A stretch of 64,000 nucleotides of DNA, from the NCBI RefSeq assembly GCF_030369635.1, contig NZ_CP128474.1, forward strand, positions 1,674,001 through 1,738,000. The letters run 5' to 3'. The first letter of the stretch is position 1, and the number at the start of each line of letters is the position of its first letter. The stretch is from Microbacterium arborescens (GTDB taxonomy: Bacteria; Actinomycetota; Actinomycetes; Actinomycetales; Microbacteriaceae). The notes below the pieces were generated by a model. It saw nothing but the letters and a program-made list of their open reading frames with translations. It was not told the origin of the DNA and did no database searches. Positions 47,321 through 56,662 of the stretch are shown piece by piece. The translations under genes and the position numbers were made by a program.

Positions 47321-47920
47321 TCAGTCGACGCCCGGCGAGCCGTGGGCCGCACCGCCGCCCGCGTTCGCGAAAGAGATCATCCTGGCGTGCAGGTCGAGGA
47401 TGATCGAGGCGAGCGATGCCGCGTCATCCGCGGCGGTCCAGAGATCGAGCGCCGTATCGAACAACCCCGCAACGATCATGGACGTCAGGGCCGCATCGAC
47501 CTCCTCCGCCCCGCGCCGCAGCAGCCCCTCGCGGATCGCGCCCGCCAACGCCGCAGACTTCGATCGCTCTCGTTCGATGAGGTGCGGATCCGACGCGATG
47601 ATGATCCGACGCTCACGGATCCCCTCCCGCCAGGCTTCCAACTCCGGCGTCACCGCGAGCAGACCGTGCATGGCGAGCGCCATCGGATCGAGCCCGGCGG
47701 GCGCCGATGCGAGCAGCTCGACCACGACATCCGGGAACTCCCGTTCCCGGAGGAAGAGCACGTCGCGCTTATCGGGGAAGTGCCGGAAGAACGTCCGGGT
47801 CGTCAGGCCCGCCCGTTCCGCGATCTCCGGAACCGTCGTTCGCGCATATCCCTGCGCGCGGAACAGCTCGACCGCTGCCTGCTCCAGGCGCAGCGCGGCA
47901 TCGGGGGCCCAGCGTGGCAT
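47321..47920 (-). CDS. TetR-family transcriptional regulator
   Basis: Repressor of 199 residues. The helix-turn-helix occupies about 9-55, with VPEIAERAGLTTRTFFRHFPDKRDVLF the TetR signature. The C-terminal ligand domain is not assignable. The ATG complementary to 47918-47920 is preceded by TAGGCT (gene direction 47927-47932) with exactly 6 bases between, so the message is leaderless. It is divergent from the oxidoreductase and two operator-like inverted repeats lie between them. Confidence 0.92.
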   Translation of the reverse strand: MPRWAPDAALRLEQAAVELFRAQGYARTTVPEIAERAGLTTRTFFRHFPDKRDVLFLREREFPDVVVELLASAPAGLDPMALAMHGLLAVTPELEAWREGIRERRIIIASDPHLIERERSKSAALAGAIREGLLRRGAEEVDAALTSMIVAGLFDTALDLWTAADDAASLASIILDLHARMISFANAGGGAAHGSPGVD

Positions 47921-47938
47921 ACCGCGAGCCTACCTGAC

Positions 47939-47986
47939 GACATGATGTGTCATCATGGGTGCGCGACCTATGACATTGCGTGTCAT
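47939..47986. promoter_or_regulatory. Two TetR-type operators between the regulator and the oxidoreductase
   Basis: Two copies of GACA-N5-TGTC: 47939-47951 and 47972-47984. The second extends to ATGACA-N5-TGTCAT (47970-47986). Their centres are 33 bp apart, about three helical turns. The first lies between the TetR -10 and -35 positions, the second near the oxidoreductase start. Confidence 0.75.
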
Positions 47987-48008
47987 CACTTTCCGAATCG
48001 GAGCCCGC

Positions 48009-49124
48009 ATGCCCCCGAACACCGCCGCTTGGCTCCCGTCCCCACGAGCGGATCTCGTCGTCGAACCCGCCGCGATGCATGAGCCGGGAGCGGGGGAGAT
48101 CCTCATCCGCAGCCGCGCGATCGCGGTCAACCCGCTCGACGACGTCAAGCAGTGGACCGGGAACCTGATGTATCGCTGGCTCGGGTATCCCGCGGTGCTC
48201 GGCGAAGATGTCGCCGGTGAGGTGGCCGCTGTCGGGCCGGGGGTGACGCGTTTCGCCGTGGGAGACCGTGTGGCTGCGTACGCCGTCGGGATGGAGCGCG
48301 GCCGGCGCCACGAAGCCGAGGGCGCCTTCCAGCTCTACGTCGTCGTCAGAGAAGACCTGGCGACCCCGTTGCCCGACGGCCTTCCGTTCGAGCGAGCCGT
48401 GGTGCTGCCCCTCGCCGTATCGACCGCCGCCACCGCGCTCTTCCAGGACGACCAGCTCGCACTCCGCTCCCCGACGGCACAAGCGCGGCCGACGGGGGAG
48501 ACCGTGGTCGTGTGGGGCGGCTCGACGAGCGTGGGGAGCAACGCAATCCAGCTGGCGGTTGCGGCGGGCTATCGCGTCATCGCCATCGCGTCAGCGCACA
48601 GCGAGGCCCGGGTGCGTGAGCTCGGTGCCCACCTCGTCGTCGATCGCAACGAGCCCGGGGCGGTCGCCGACGTCGTGGCCGGAATCGGTCGGAGCCCGCT
48701 CGTCGGCGTCGTCGCGATCGGGACGGGCTCCGGCGATGCGGCGGTGAGGATTGCGGCAGCCGGCGGAGCTCGACGCGTCGCTCTGCTGAGCCCGCCGGTC
48801 GCCTTCACGACACTCCCGCGGCGAGGCGGTCCCAGCGTGGCGTTCCTGCGCACCATGGCGAGGATCGGGCTGTCGCAACTCGCGACCCAGGTCCGAGCCC
48901 GCGCACACGGCGTCACGGCCCGATTCGTCTGGGGCAGTTCACTCATGAGCAACGACGTGGGTCCGATGCTCTGGCGGGACTACCTGCCCGCGGCTCTCGC
49001 GGCGGGCAGACACATCTGTGCGCCCGACCCGGAGATCGTCGGTGAGGGCCTGGAGAGCATTCAACACGCGCTGAACCTGCTCCACGACGGTGTTTCCGCA
49101 CGGAAGCTCGTGGTCCGCCTGTAA
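48009..49124 (+). CDS. MDR/zinc-type quinone oxidoreductase
   Basis: Medium-chain dehydrogenase/reductase of 371 residues lacking the catalytic zinc cysteine cluster, so of the quinone-oxidoreductase type. The N-terminal GroES-like part shows GEDVAGEVAAVG; the Rossmann motif is VVWGGSTSVGSNAIQLAVAAG at about 168-188. ATG 48009 is preferred over an upstream GTG at 47955 because GGAG lies just before it and the upstream region holds operators. It is divergently transcribed from the TetR gene, so probably its target. Substrate unknown. Confidence 0.85.
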   Translation: MPPNTAAWLPSPRADLVVEPAAMHEPGAGEILIRSRAIAVNPLDDVKQWTGNLMYRWLGYPAVLGEDVAGEVAAVGPGVTRFAVGDRVAAYAVGMERGRRHEAEGAFQLYVVVREDLATPLPDGLPFERAVVLPLAVSTAATALFQDDQLALRSPTAQARPTGETVVVWGGSTSVGSNAIQLAVAAGYRVIAIASAHSEARVRELGAHLVVDRNEPGAVADVVAGIGRSPLVGVVAIGTGSGDAAVRIAAAGGARRVALLSPPVAFTTLPRRGGPSVAFLRTMARIGLSQLATQVRARAHGVTARFVWGSSLMSNDVGPMLWRDYLPAALAAGRHICAPDPEIVGEGLESIQHALNLLHDGVSARKLVVRL

Positions 49125-49166
49125 CGGCCACCGCACGGGGTCTGTGGTCGCGATTAGGCTGGGAGC

Positions 49167-50207
49167 ATGCCGCCGAGCCCCCGCCGTCCTGCCGCCCGCA
49201 GCGCTGCGAAGTCGGCCATCAGGCAGCTCTCGTGGCGTGCCCCCGAACCGGCTCCGATCGTGCTCGTCGCGGGTCCTGAAGAGGTGTGTGCCGAGCGCGC
49301 GATCGCGGGTCTCCGCGACTACTTGAAGGCCGAAGACCCGAGTCTCGAGGTCTCCGACATCCGCGCCGACGACTACGCCGCGGGCACCCTTCTCGGCATG
49401 GCGTCGCCGTCGCTGTTCGGCGAGCCGAGGCTGGTGCGCGTCGCCGGTGTCGAGAAGTGCTCCGACGCCTTCCTCGCCGAGGCCCTCGCCTACCTCGAGA
49501 ACCCGCAGGAAGGCGCCACGATCGTGCTGCGGCACACGGGCGCGAGTGTCCGCGGCAAGAAGCTGCTCGAAGCCATCCGCTCGGGTACGGGAGGCGGTGT
49601 CGAGATCTCGGTGCCGGCGATCAAGCGCGACTCCGACCGTTTCGACTTCGCCGCGGGGGAGTTCAAGGCAGCCGGCAAGCGCATCGCGCCGTCGGCCCTG
49701 CGGACCCTCGTGTCGGCGTTCGCCGACGACCTGACCGAGCTCGCTGCCGCGTGTCAGCAGCTGATCTCCGATGTGCCCGGCGACATCGGCGACCAAGTCG
49801 TCGAGCGGTACTACGGCGGCCGGGTGGAGACGACCGCTTTCGCCGTCGCCGACACCGCGATCGCAGGTCGTTACGGCGAAGCGCTCATCACGCTGCGTCA
49901 TGCTCTCGCCAGCGGTGCCGATCCGGTTCCCCTCGTCGCCGCCATCGCGTCGAAGCTGCGCACCATGGCGCGCGTCGCCGGCTCGCGGGAACCATCGGGC
50001 GCACTGGCCGCCCGCCTCGGCATGAAGGACTGGCAGGTCGATCGAGCCAAGCGCGACCTCGTCGGTTGGACGGAGTCGGCCCTCGCAACCGCGATCCAGG
50101 CGGCCGCCCGCGCGGACGCAGAGGTGAAGGGTGCCTCGCGCGACCCGGTCTTCGCTGTCGAGCGGCTCGTGACCGTCATCGCGACGCGGGCACCCTACGG
50201 GTCCTGA
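49167..50207 (+). CDS. holA: DNA polymerase III delta subunit
   Basis: Clamp-loader subunit that opens the beta clamp, 346 residues, typical length for the actinobacterial delta. An AAA+-like N-terminal fold (PIVLVAGPEEVCAERAIAGL) lacks a functional P-loop as in all delta subunits, and the C-terminal collar domain carries AVADTAIAGRYGEALITLRHALASGADPVPLVAAIASKLR. The ATG at 49167 is exactly 6 bases after TAGGCT (49155-49160), so it is leaderless. It converges with rpsT across a shared hairpin. Confidence 0.93.
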   Translation: MPPSPRRPAARSAAKSAIRQLSWRAPEPAPIVLVAGPEEVCAERAIAGLRDYLKAEDPSLEVSDIRADDYAAGTLLGMASPSLFGEPRLVRVAGVEKCSDAFLAEALAYLENPQEGATIVLRHTGASVRGKKLLEAIRSGTGGGVEISVPAIKRDSDRFDFAAGEFKAAGKRIAPSALRTLVSAFADDLTELAAACQQLISDVPGDIGDQVVERYYGGRVETTAFAVADTAIAGRYGEALITLRHALASGADPVPLVAAIASKLRTMARVAGSREPSGALAARLGMKDWQVDRAKRDLVGWTESALATAIQAAARADAEVKGASRDPVFAVERLVTVIATRAPYGS

Positions 50208-50225
50208 ACGCGCGGCGGCAAAGCG

Positions 50226-50256
50226 AAAGGCCCGCCCCATGCGGGGACGGGCCTTC
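50226..50256. terminator. Bidirectional terminator between holA and rpsT
   Basis: AAGGCCCG-CCCC (50227-50238), loop, GGGG and CGGGCCTT (50243-50255), with one unpaired A. The outer A and T runs let it act in both directions. Confidence 0.75.
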
Positions 50257-50268
50257 GACAGTGACGGC

Positions 50269-50529
50269 TCAGAGAGCGGCGACCTGCTTCGCGATAGCAG
50301 ACTTGCGGTTCGCAGCCTGGTTCTCGTGGATGACGCCCTTGCTCACGGCCTTGTCGAGCTTCTTCGTAGCCTTCGCGAGCGCCTTCTCGGCAGCGGCCTT
50401 GTCGCCGGCGGCGATGGCCTCGCGGGTGCGACGCACCTCGGTCTTCAGCGCGCTCTTGACGGCCTTGTTGCGCTCGCGCGCCTTCTCGTTGGTCTTGTTG
50501 CGCTTGATCTGCGACTTGATGTTCGCCAC
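50269..50529 (-). CDS. rpsT: 30S ribosomal protein S20
   Basis: Small-subunit protein binding 16S rRNA, 86 residues, very basic. GTG 50529 starts [31 protein letters not shown], the S20 N-terminus. TAGACT in the gene's direction (50640-50645) may be its -10, leaving a leader of about 100 bases where S20 is known to repress its own translation in other bacteria. An upstream in-frame extension is discarded. Confidence 0.97.
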   Translation of the reverse strand: MANIKSQIKRNKTNEKARERNKAVKSALKTEVRRTREAIAAGDKAAAEKALAKATKKLDKAVSKGVIHENQAANRKSAIAKQVAAL

Positions 50530-50639
50530 GTTCGACGTATCTTTCGTTCGGAGTTTTCGGTGGATGTGCCGGACGACAGTAGAGGGATGCCGCACGGCGG
50601 TCGTGTGAGGGAGGAACCCACACGGCAAGCCGACTTGAG

Positions 50640-50645
50640 AGTCTA
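50640..50645 (-). promoter_or_regulatory. Candidate -10 box of rpsT
   Basis: TAGACT in the gene's direction, 110 bases before rpsT and adjacent to the hydrolase stop. It is the only good -10-like box in this interval. Confidence 0.4.
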
Positions 50646-51383
50646 TCAGGTCGCGTCGCGTGAACCGGTATCGGCGAGGGTGGCGAGCGCGAGATCGAGG
50701 ACGGCGTTGAACACGCGAGGACGCATCGCCGTGACGAGATGACTGGTGCGGGGGACGACGATCAGCTCGGCATCCGGCGCGAGCTTCGCGAACAGCCGTT
50801 CATTGACGCGCAGTTGGTCGTACTGACCGTTCACGAACCAGGTCGGCACATCGATCCGTCGGATCGCCGCGAGCAGGTCGAGCACCGACAGGCTGGCCAG
50901 CGCGACGTCCTGCGCGTCGTAGGCGTAGCCGCCGGCGCCGAAGTCCGGCCGGGTCTCGACGGGGAGCGTGCGGTCGAGGACCCAGTCGGTGATCCGCTGG
51001 CCACGGCCCGGCAGGCGATCGAACCCGAGGGCCAGGGCTCGGTACACCGCGAGGCCGAATCCACGGGGGATCGCGGTGCAGGATGCGGCGATGAACGCCG
51101 ACACCGGGGGACGTTCCTCTCGCCCGACGTAGGCGGTGCTGAGCAGCCCGCCCATCGAGTGACCGACCAGCAGGACCGGACCGCGCTCGGCGGCATCCCG
51201 AACCGCATCGTCGATCGTCGCGAACGCGCCGTCCAACGTGAAGGTCTCGGCCATCCGGGTACCATGCCCGGGCAGGTCGAGCGCGGTGACGGGGATGCCG
51301 CGCTCTCGAAGATGGGCGACCTGGGCGCGCCACATCGTCGCCGACGTTCTGATCCCGTGCACAAGCACCACCTGTGCGGTCAT
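50646..51383 (-). CDS. Alpha/beta hydrolase
   Basis: Serine hydrolase fold of 245 residues with nucleophile Ser76 in [11 protein letters not shown], an oxyanion-type HGIRTS near residue 9, Asp near 185 ([11 protein letters not shown]) and His near 213 (RTSHLV). No signal peptide is seen. The substrate is unknown; esterase or lysophospholipase-like activity is possible. The ATG at 51383 is exactly 6 bases after TAGGGT (51390-51395, gene direction), so it is leaderless. Confidence 0.87.
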   Translation of the reverse strand: MTAQVVLVHGIRTSATMWRAQVAHLRERGIPVTALDLPGHGTRMAETFTLDGAFATIDDAVRDAAERGPVLLVGHSMGGLLSTAYVGREERPPVSAFIAASCTAIPRGFGLAVYRALALGFDRLPGRGQRITDWVLDRTLPVETRPDFGAGGYAYDAQDVALASLSVLDLLAAIRRIDVPTWFVNGQYDQLRVNERLFAKLAPDAELIVVPRTSHLVTAMRPRVFNAVLDLALATLADTGSRDAT

Positions 51384-51441
51384 GTCTCCACCCTAGGGAT
51401 CGCAAGCATGCACGGGGGAGCTGCTCAGCAAGCTCATGGAC

Positions 51442-51478
51442 GAGTGAGGGCGACCGGTCATCCCGGCCGCCCTCACTC
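51442..51478 (-). terminator. Terminator downstream of the secreted nuclease
   Basis: Perfect 11-bp inverted repeat GAGTGAGGGCG (51442-51452) with CGCCCTCACTC (51468-51478), and an inner CCGG/CCGG pair. It lies 21 bases beyond the nuclease stop. Confidence 0.75.
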
Positions 51479-51499
51479 CGCGTCAGCGTCGCCGCACGC

Positions 51500-54400
51500 T
51501 CATCGCATCGGCATCGCGCTGCGTCGACGCGTGACCGCGAGCACGCCACCCGCCACGAGGAGCATCGCACCGGCGAGGAGCACGCCGAGCGGCGTCTCGG
51601 CGCCGGTCACCGCGAGCTGCCCCGCACGCACGACGGTGATCGCGAAGTCGAGCGGCTGCTCGCCGGATGTCGAGATCCGCAGCGTGTGGGCTCCCACGGC
51701 GAAGTCCGCAGGGATCGCCACCCGGAACGAGGTCACACCGGAGTCGTCGGCGGCCGGGATGCCGCGAACCTCGATCGGTTCGCTGAACAGCGTCGCACCG
51801 ATCTGCTGCCCGGGCTCGAGACCCGACACCCGCACATCGATGAATCCGCCCTGCTCGACTCGGGTCGTGGACAGGTCGACCTGCGCCCAGGTCCCGGTGC
51901 CGGGGTCGGTCCCCGGCTCGGTGCTCGGCTCGCCGATCCGAACGGGGACGGTGACGGTCGTCTCCGTGGCATCCGTCGTCAGGACCAGCTCCGCAGCGCC
52001 GTCGGGGAGGCCCGCCGGCAGCGGTACCGCCACGACCGCGCTCCCGCCCGCCACGGGTGCCGACGCGATGACCGAGCCGTCGAGCGAGACATCCACCGCG
52101 CCATTCTGAGGCGCGCCGAGGCTCGTCATGTCGAGGTTCGACACGGTGAGCTCGAGCATCGAGCCCGCAGCCGCGGTCTCGGGGACTCCCTGGACGCGGA
52201 CGGCGTGCTTCGCGAACGACGGCGCGACCGGCTGCTGCTCGCCGAGGTAGTCGATCCAGGCCTCGTGGTCGAGGAAGCCGGTGTCGACGTAGTCGGTGCC
52301 CGCAGCGAACGCGCGGAAGTTGTCTCCCGAGCCGGACGCGAGGAACGAGAGCGTGCCGATGCGGTACTCCGCGTCGAGGTCGAGCGGCTGCCCGTCGACC
52401 GTGACCGACGTGATCCGACTACCCTCCGGACGCGTGTCGTCGTAGGTGTACGACACGTTGTCCGACAGGCCCAGCTGCAGGTAGGGGCGCGACGGCACGT
52501 TGCCGTCCTTGTCACGCTGCCACTGCTGCTCGAGCACACGCACGAAGTCGGCGCCGGTGAGCGTCACCAAGGCCATCGTGTTGTTGAAGGGAAGCACCGC
52601 ATACGCCTGACCCCAAGTGACCGTGCCGTCCGGTACCCCCGCGACCGCGTTGGCGCCGAACTCGGCCTGCGTGTCGAACAGGTCGGCCCGGAGGCCGCCT
52701 GAGTTCGTCACTCCGATCTGCGCGCCGTTCGGCAGGTTCGCGAGGTTCGAGCGGATCGACTCGGCGACGAGGTTGCCGAGCGAGGACTCCGACGCCCGAT
52801 CGTCGCGCTTGCCGCCGGCGTAGGCGCCATCGACATACGAGCCGCCCGAGTACGCGCTGGTGATGTCGGCGGAGATCGTCGCGACCGGCGTGTTGCCGAT
52901 CTCGGCGAAGTCCGCGAGCGCCTTCCGGACGATCTCGTCGACCTCGGCCACCCGCGGGTAGGTCGCGATCAGGTCGGCGGCGGGAGTCTTCGTCTGTCCC
53001 ACGTTCTCCTGCGTGTGAGCGACGACCTCGCCGCTCGCCGGATCGACCGAGAGGACGACCTTGCCGACGAACTCCCCGTACGAGCCGGTCTGCACGATCG
53101 GACGCGTCCGATCCGTTCCCGGGACCGGCGCCGACCACGCGTACAGCTTGTGCGTGTGACCGGTGTAGATGGCATCGACCTCGGGGGAGGTCTCGTTGAC
53201 GATGCGAGCGAAGACCGCACTGTCGGCCACGGCCTCGTCGAGGCTCGCGTCCGACGCGCTGTCGGCCGCACCCTCGTGGTAGAGCGCGACGATGACGTCG
53301 GCCTGATCACCCGAGCCTTCGGTGAGGTCGGCCGCGACGCGGTTGACCGCCTCGACCGGGTCGCCGAACTCGAGCCCGGCGATGCCCGCGCCGCTCACCA
53401 GCGCCGCGGTCTCCTCGGTCACGACGCCGATGACGCCGATCGTGAGGCCCTGCGATTCGATGAGCGCGTACTCGTCGAACTGCGGGTCGGTCGTGCCACT
53501 GGCGTAGACGTTCGCCCCGAGGTGGGTGAAGTCGGCACGCGGGATGACGCGGTCGCGCAGGTCGGCGAAGCCGCGGTCGAACTCGTGGTTGCCCACGGCG
53601 CTCGCCCGCAGGTCGAGAGCGTTCAGCACGTCGATCGTCGGCTCGTCCTGCGCCAGCGACGACGCCGGGAGCGAGGCCCCGATGTTGTCACCGGCCGACA
53701 GGAGCACGGCGTCGGGAGCCGCGGCTCGCAGCTCCTCGATCGTCCCGGCGAAGCCGACGGTTCCGGGGATCTCCGGCTGCGCCTTGGTCTCGCCGACCGC
53801 GGGCTTGGGCGGCGTGACGCCGGTGATGCGGCCGTGGAAGTCGTTGATCCCGAGCAGCGTCAGATCGATCGGCTCGACAGGGGCAGCGGCTCCCGCCGAA
53901 AGACCGACCTTGACCGGGTCGTGGTCGGACGAGCGGTAGGGGCCGTCGTCATAGAACAGGGCGCCGTGATTGTTGTAACGGCTGTACTCGAACGAGACGG
54001 GCTCACCCGAGTTGATGTTCCAGATGTCGGCGCCGGTCGCGCGCTGGCGTGCCGCGTCGTTCATCAGAACATGGTCGAGTGAACCCGCGAGGCCCGAAAA
54101 GGAATAGCTCGACTTCTCGATGCCGAGAGCGACCTCGGCCGATTCGTAACCTGCGCCTCGCAGCACCTCGATGGGGTCTTCGCGGGTGTACGAGTTGAAG
54201 TCGCCCACGAGGATGACGGCGTCGGTGTCGCCCTGGATGGTCGGGACCCACTCGCTGAGCGCGGTCGCCTGACGCACGCGCGACTCGTTGGACTTGCCCT
54301 GTCCGTTCGGGTCCTCGCCATCGCCCGGCCACGGTCCGGCCGAGCCCTTCGACTTGAAGTGGTTCACGACGAGGAGGAACTCCTCGCCCCCGCCGGCCGG

Positions 54401-56443
54401 CGCGAACGTCTGCGCGATCGGCTCGCGTGCGTTGCCGAATGCCTGTCCGTCCGCCGAGAGCGTGCCGAGAGCGCGCGCATCGCCGACACGTTCGACGAGC
54501 GCCGGCTGGTAGATGATCGCGTTGGTGATCACGTCACGCAGGGATGCCGGCGGGAGCTCGGCCGACGACGGAACATAGGCCCACTTGCCGGGCTCCGAAG
54601 CAGCGTTCAGCGCCGCGACCAGCGAAGCCGTCGCTTCGTCGACGGTCTCGCCGAGCGCTGCGGAGTCCTCGATCTCCATCAGACCCACGACAGAGGCGTC
54701 GAGGGTGTTGATCGCCGCGACGATCTTCGCCTGCTGACGCTCGAGGTCATCGGCGTCCCACGCTCCGCGCTGATCGCAGCCGCCCTGCACGTTGACGCCG
54801 TCGCCGGTGCGATCTGTGTAAGCGTCACAATCGCTGTCGTCGACCCCCAATGTCGTGAAGTAGTTCAGGACGTTGAACGACGCCACGCTGAGATCGCCGC
54901 CGACCGCTGCCGGGGAGGCCGGGCGATCGACGGTGAAAAGGACCTGGTCGCCCGCGCCGGTCGCGTCGCCGACGCGGAACTGCGTCGGATTCAGCTTCCA
55001 GGTGTCGTTGCGGTAGTCCAGCACGTACGCGCCGCTCAGGGTCGCGCTGCCGCCGACCACGGGCGGCTCGTCGAGCGACAGGTACGCGGGGATCAGATCG
55101 CCGTTCACCAGCGCACCCGTATCGCGGTCTCGCGCCGCGAAGTTGATGGAGCCACCGTCGTCGAGCACGACTCCACGTGCGAGGTTGTCGGCAGCGACCG
55201 CCGCGGCCTCGGCAGATCCGGGTCGCGCGGCATCCGTCGGCTGGCGCAGCGGCGTGCCATCGGTCGCCAGACCCACCTCGCCGTACTGGCCGGTCGAGTA
55301 GGTGTTGCTGATGGTGAACTGCTCGTCGACCTCGACGAGCATCGACTCGAGCGCCTCGCGCGCAGCGACGTCACGCGGCCATTCCGCGAGAGTCACCGGC
55401 GCGGGAGCTACTGCGGCCGCGTCCAGCCGCTCAGCCGCACCGGCCGCGACGGAGAGCTGGGTGAGCCCGTTGAACTCGCTCGCGACACCCGTCACCCGCA
55501 CGTTGTCGCCGAGTGCGACCTCGCGTGCCACCGCCGCTGTGCGGGTGTAGACGAAAACGGCATCCGAAGACGTGCGGTCGGGGTCGTAGGCGCCGCCGCT
55601 ACCGGCGGTCTGAATGACGTAACCGTTGTAGCCGCCGGTCGCGTAGTGCGCGGTGACGACGCCCTCGGTCGTGACGGTCGTGCCGGCAAGGGGAGTGGCG
55701 TCGCCGGAGCCCTGGATCTCGGCGATCGAGACCACCGCGGGCTCGGCCGGCTGCTCCGGCTCGCCGGGCTCTTCCGGCTGGCCTGCGACGCGCCCTTGCG
55801 GTGTCGGCGCACCCGCGGTGAAGTCCGCGGCATTGTCGGCCGAATTGCTACCGTCCATGCTCCGCGCGACGCTCGTCGCGTTGGACGTCGCGGGTGCCGC
55901 AGCCGAGCCGGCGAAGTCCGTCGCGTTGCCCCAGCCGACGTAGTCGACGACTGTGTCGTTGTGGGCGAGGCCCGATCCGCCGCTGAGCGCGGTCGTCGAC
56001 CTCACGAGCGCGACCTTGCCCTGGGTGCCGCTCATCGGGATGGAGCCCTCGATGTCGGCGGTGAAGCCCGGGAGCTGGGCATCGCCGCCGAGCGCCTGGC
56101 CGATCAGCAGATGTCCGCCGGGCTCGATCGTCGCGCCCGCCAGCGTGGTGACCTGCCAGCTGGAGCCCGTAGCGGAGGCGTACTGAACGCTCCAGCCGTC
56201 GAGCGAGACGGCCGCATCCGAGGTGTTGCGCAGCTCGATGAAGTCACGATTCAGCGGGGCGCCGCTGTTGCCGCCACCGCCGTAGATCTCGTTGATCACG
56301 ACGGGCGCGTCGGCGCTGACGGCGGCACTCGCCGGCATCGCGGCCCATCCCACACCTCCCGCCACGATCGCGACGGCGGCGCTGGAGGCCACCCATCTCT
56401 GCCAGGGTCGTCGCGCGGGCGCGACAGGGTCTGCTGTGATCAC
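51500..56443 (-). CDS. Secreted nuclease and 5'-nucleotidase with LAVTG wall anchor
   Basis: Giant extracellular enzyme of 1647 residues, from GTG 56443 behind GGGAGAG. A signal peptide ends near AMPASA-AV. Domains in order: lamin-tail domain (VVINEIYGGGGN from about 48); ExeM/NucH-type OB and endonuclease-exonuclease-phosphatase domain (about 518-840, VASFNVLNYF to SSDHDPVKV); 5'-nucleotidase metallophosphatase (LGINDFHGR near 860, GNHEF near 948, GHTHKL near 1095) with its C-terminal domain; two Ig-like parts; LAVTG at 1610-1614, a hydrophobic segment and an Arg-rich tail. LAXTG is the class-E sortase signal. It should turn external DNA into nucleosides and phosphate at the cell surface. 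Confidence 0.93.
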   Translation of the reverse strand: MITADPVAPARRPWQRWVASSAAVAIVAGGVGWAAMPASAAVSADAPVVINEIYGGGGNSGAPLNRDFIELRNTSDAAVSLDGWSVQYASATGSSWQVTTLAGATIEPGGHLLIGQALGGDAQLPGFTADIEGSIPMSGTQGKVALVRSTTALSGGSGLAHNDTVVDYVGWGNATDFAGSAAAPATSNATSVARSMDGSNSADNAADFTAGAPTPQGRVAGQPEEPGEPEQPAEPAVVSIAEIQGSGDATPLAGTTVTTEGVVTAHYATGGYNGYVIQTAGSGGAYDPDRTSSDAVFVYTRTAAVAREVALGDNVRVTGVASEFNGLTQLSVAAGAAERLDAAAVAPAPVTLAEWPRDVAAREALESMLVEVDEQFTISNTYSTGQYGEVGLATDGTPLRQPTDAARPGSAEAAAVAADNLARGVVLDDGGSINFAARDRDTGALVNGDLIPAYLSLDEPPVVGGSATLSGAYVLDYRNDTWKLNPTQFRVGDATGAGDQVLFTVDRPASPAAVGGDLSVASFNVLNYFTTLGVDDSDCDAYTDRTGDGVNVQGGCDQRGAWDADDLERQQAKIVAAINTLDASVVGLMEIEDSAALGETVDEATASLVAALNAASEPGKWAYVPSSAELPPASLRDVITNAIIYQPALVERVGDARALGTLSADGQAFGNAREPIAQTFAPAGGGEEFLLVVNHFKSKGSAGPWPGDGEDPNGQGKSNESRVRQATALSEWVPTIQGDTDAVILVGDFNSYTREDPIEVLRGAGYESAEVALGIEKSSYSFSGLAGSLDHVLMNDAARQRATGADIWNINSGEPVSFEYSRYNNHGALFYDDGPYRSSDHDPVKVGLSAGAAAPVEPIDLTLLGINDFHGRITGVTPPKPAVGETKAQPEIPGTVGFAGTIEELRAAAPDAVLLSAGDNIGASLPASSLAQDEPTIDVLNALDLRASAVGNHEFDRGFADLRDRVIPRADFTHLGANVYASGTTDPQFDEYALIESQGLTIGVIGVVTEETAALVSGAGIAGLEFGDPVEAVNRVAADLTEGSGDQADVIVALYHEGAADSASDASLDEAVADSAVFARIVNETSPEVDAIYTGHTHKLYAWSAPVPGTDRTRPIVQTGSYGEFVGKVVLSVDPASGEVVAHTQENVGQTKTPAADLIATYPRVAEVDEIVRKALADFAEIGNTPVATISADITSAYSGGSYVDGAYAGGKRDDRASESSLGNLVAESIRSNLANLPNGAQIGVTNSGGLRADLFDTQAEFGANAVAGVPDGTVTWGQAYAVLPFNNTMALVTLTGADFVRVLEQQWQRDKDGNVPSRPYLQLGLSDNVSYTYDDTRPEGSRITSVTVDGQPLDLDAEYRIGTLSFLASGSGDNFRAFAAGTDYVDTGFLDHEAWIDYLGEQQPVAPSFAKHAVRVQGVPETAAAGSMLELTVSNLDMTSLGAPQNGAVDVSLDGSVIASAPVAGGSAVVAVPLPAGLPDGAAELVLTTDATETTVTVPVRIGEPSTEPGTDPGTGTWAQVDLSTTRVEQGGFIDVRVSGLEPGQQIGATLFSEPIEVRGIPAADDSGVTSFRVAIPADFAVGAHTLRISTSGEQPLDFAITVVRAGQLAVTGAETPLGVLLAGAMLLVAGGVLAVTRRRSAMPMR

Positions 56444-56529
56444 GGTGCTCTCCCGGGGGCGGACCGGGCACGGGGATTTCGCGCAATTGCCGGCCGCCGC
56501 ATTGAGCATTCGACGCCACTGATGTGTTC

Positions 56530-56576
56530 GGCAAGTAGCGGAATGGTTAATTGTTTTTCACCAGACCAGTTACTGG
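56530..56576. promoter_or_regulatory. AT-rich control region between the nuclease and lepA
   Basis: A short AT-rich island (about 56544-56562) stands out in this GC-rich window. GTTAATT, TTTCACC and GTTACTG occur within 31 bases, loosely like PhoP-type direct repeats (GTTCACC). A perfect palindrome CCAGT-T-ACTGG (56566-56576) adjoins it. It may control the nuclease, but the spacing of the repeats is irregular. Confidence 0.35.
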
Positions 56577-56647
56577 CGTGTCCGTCGCCGGTCCTCGTAG
56601 CATCACGCGCGCGAGCTTCTGCGGCAGTGTCGTCTCGCCACCCCGGG

Positions 56648-56653
56648 TAGACT
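56648..56653 (+). promoter_or_regulatory. -10 box of lepA
   Basis: TAGACT, with 9 bases to ATG 56663, so the leader is only about 2-3 bases. CCCGGG occurs just before it (56642-56647) and just after it (56655-56660). Confidence 0.55.
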
Positions 56654-56662
56654 TCCCGGGAC

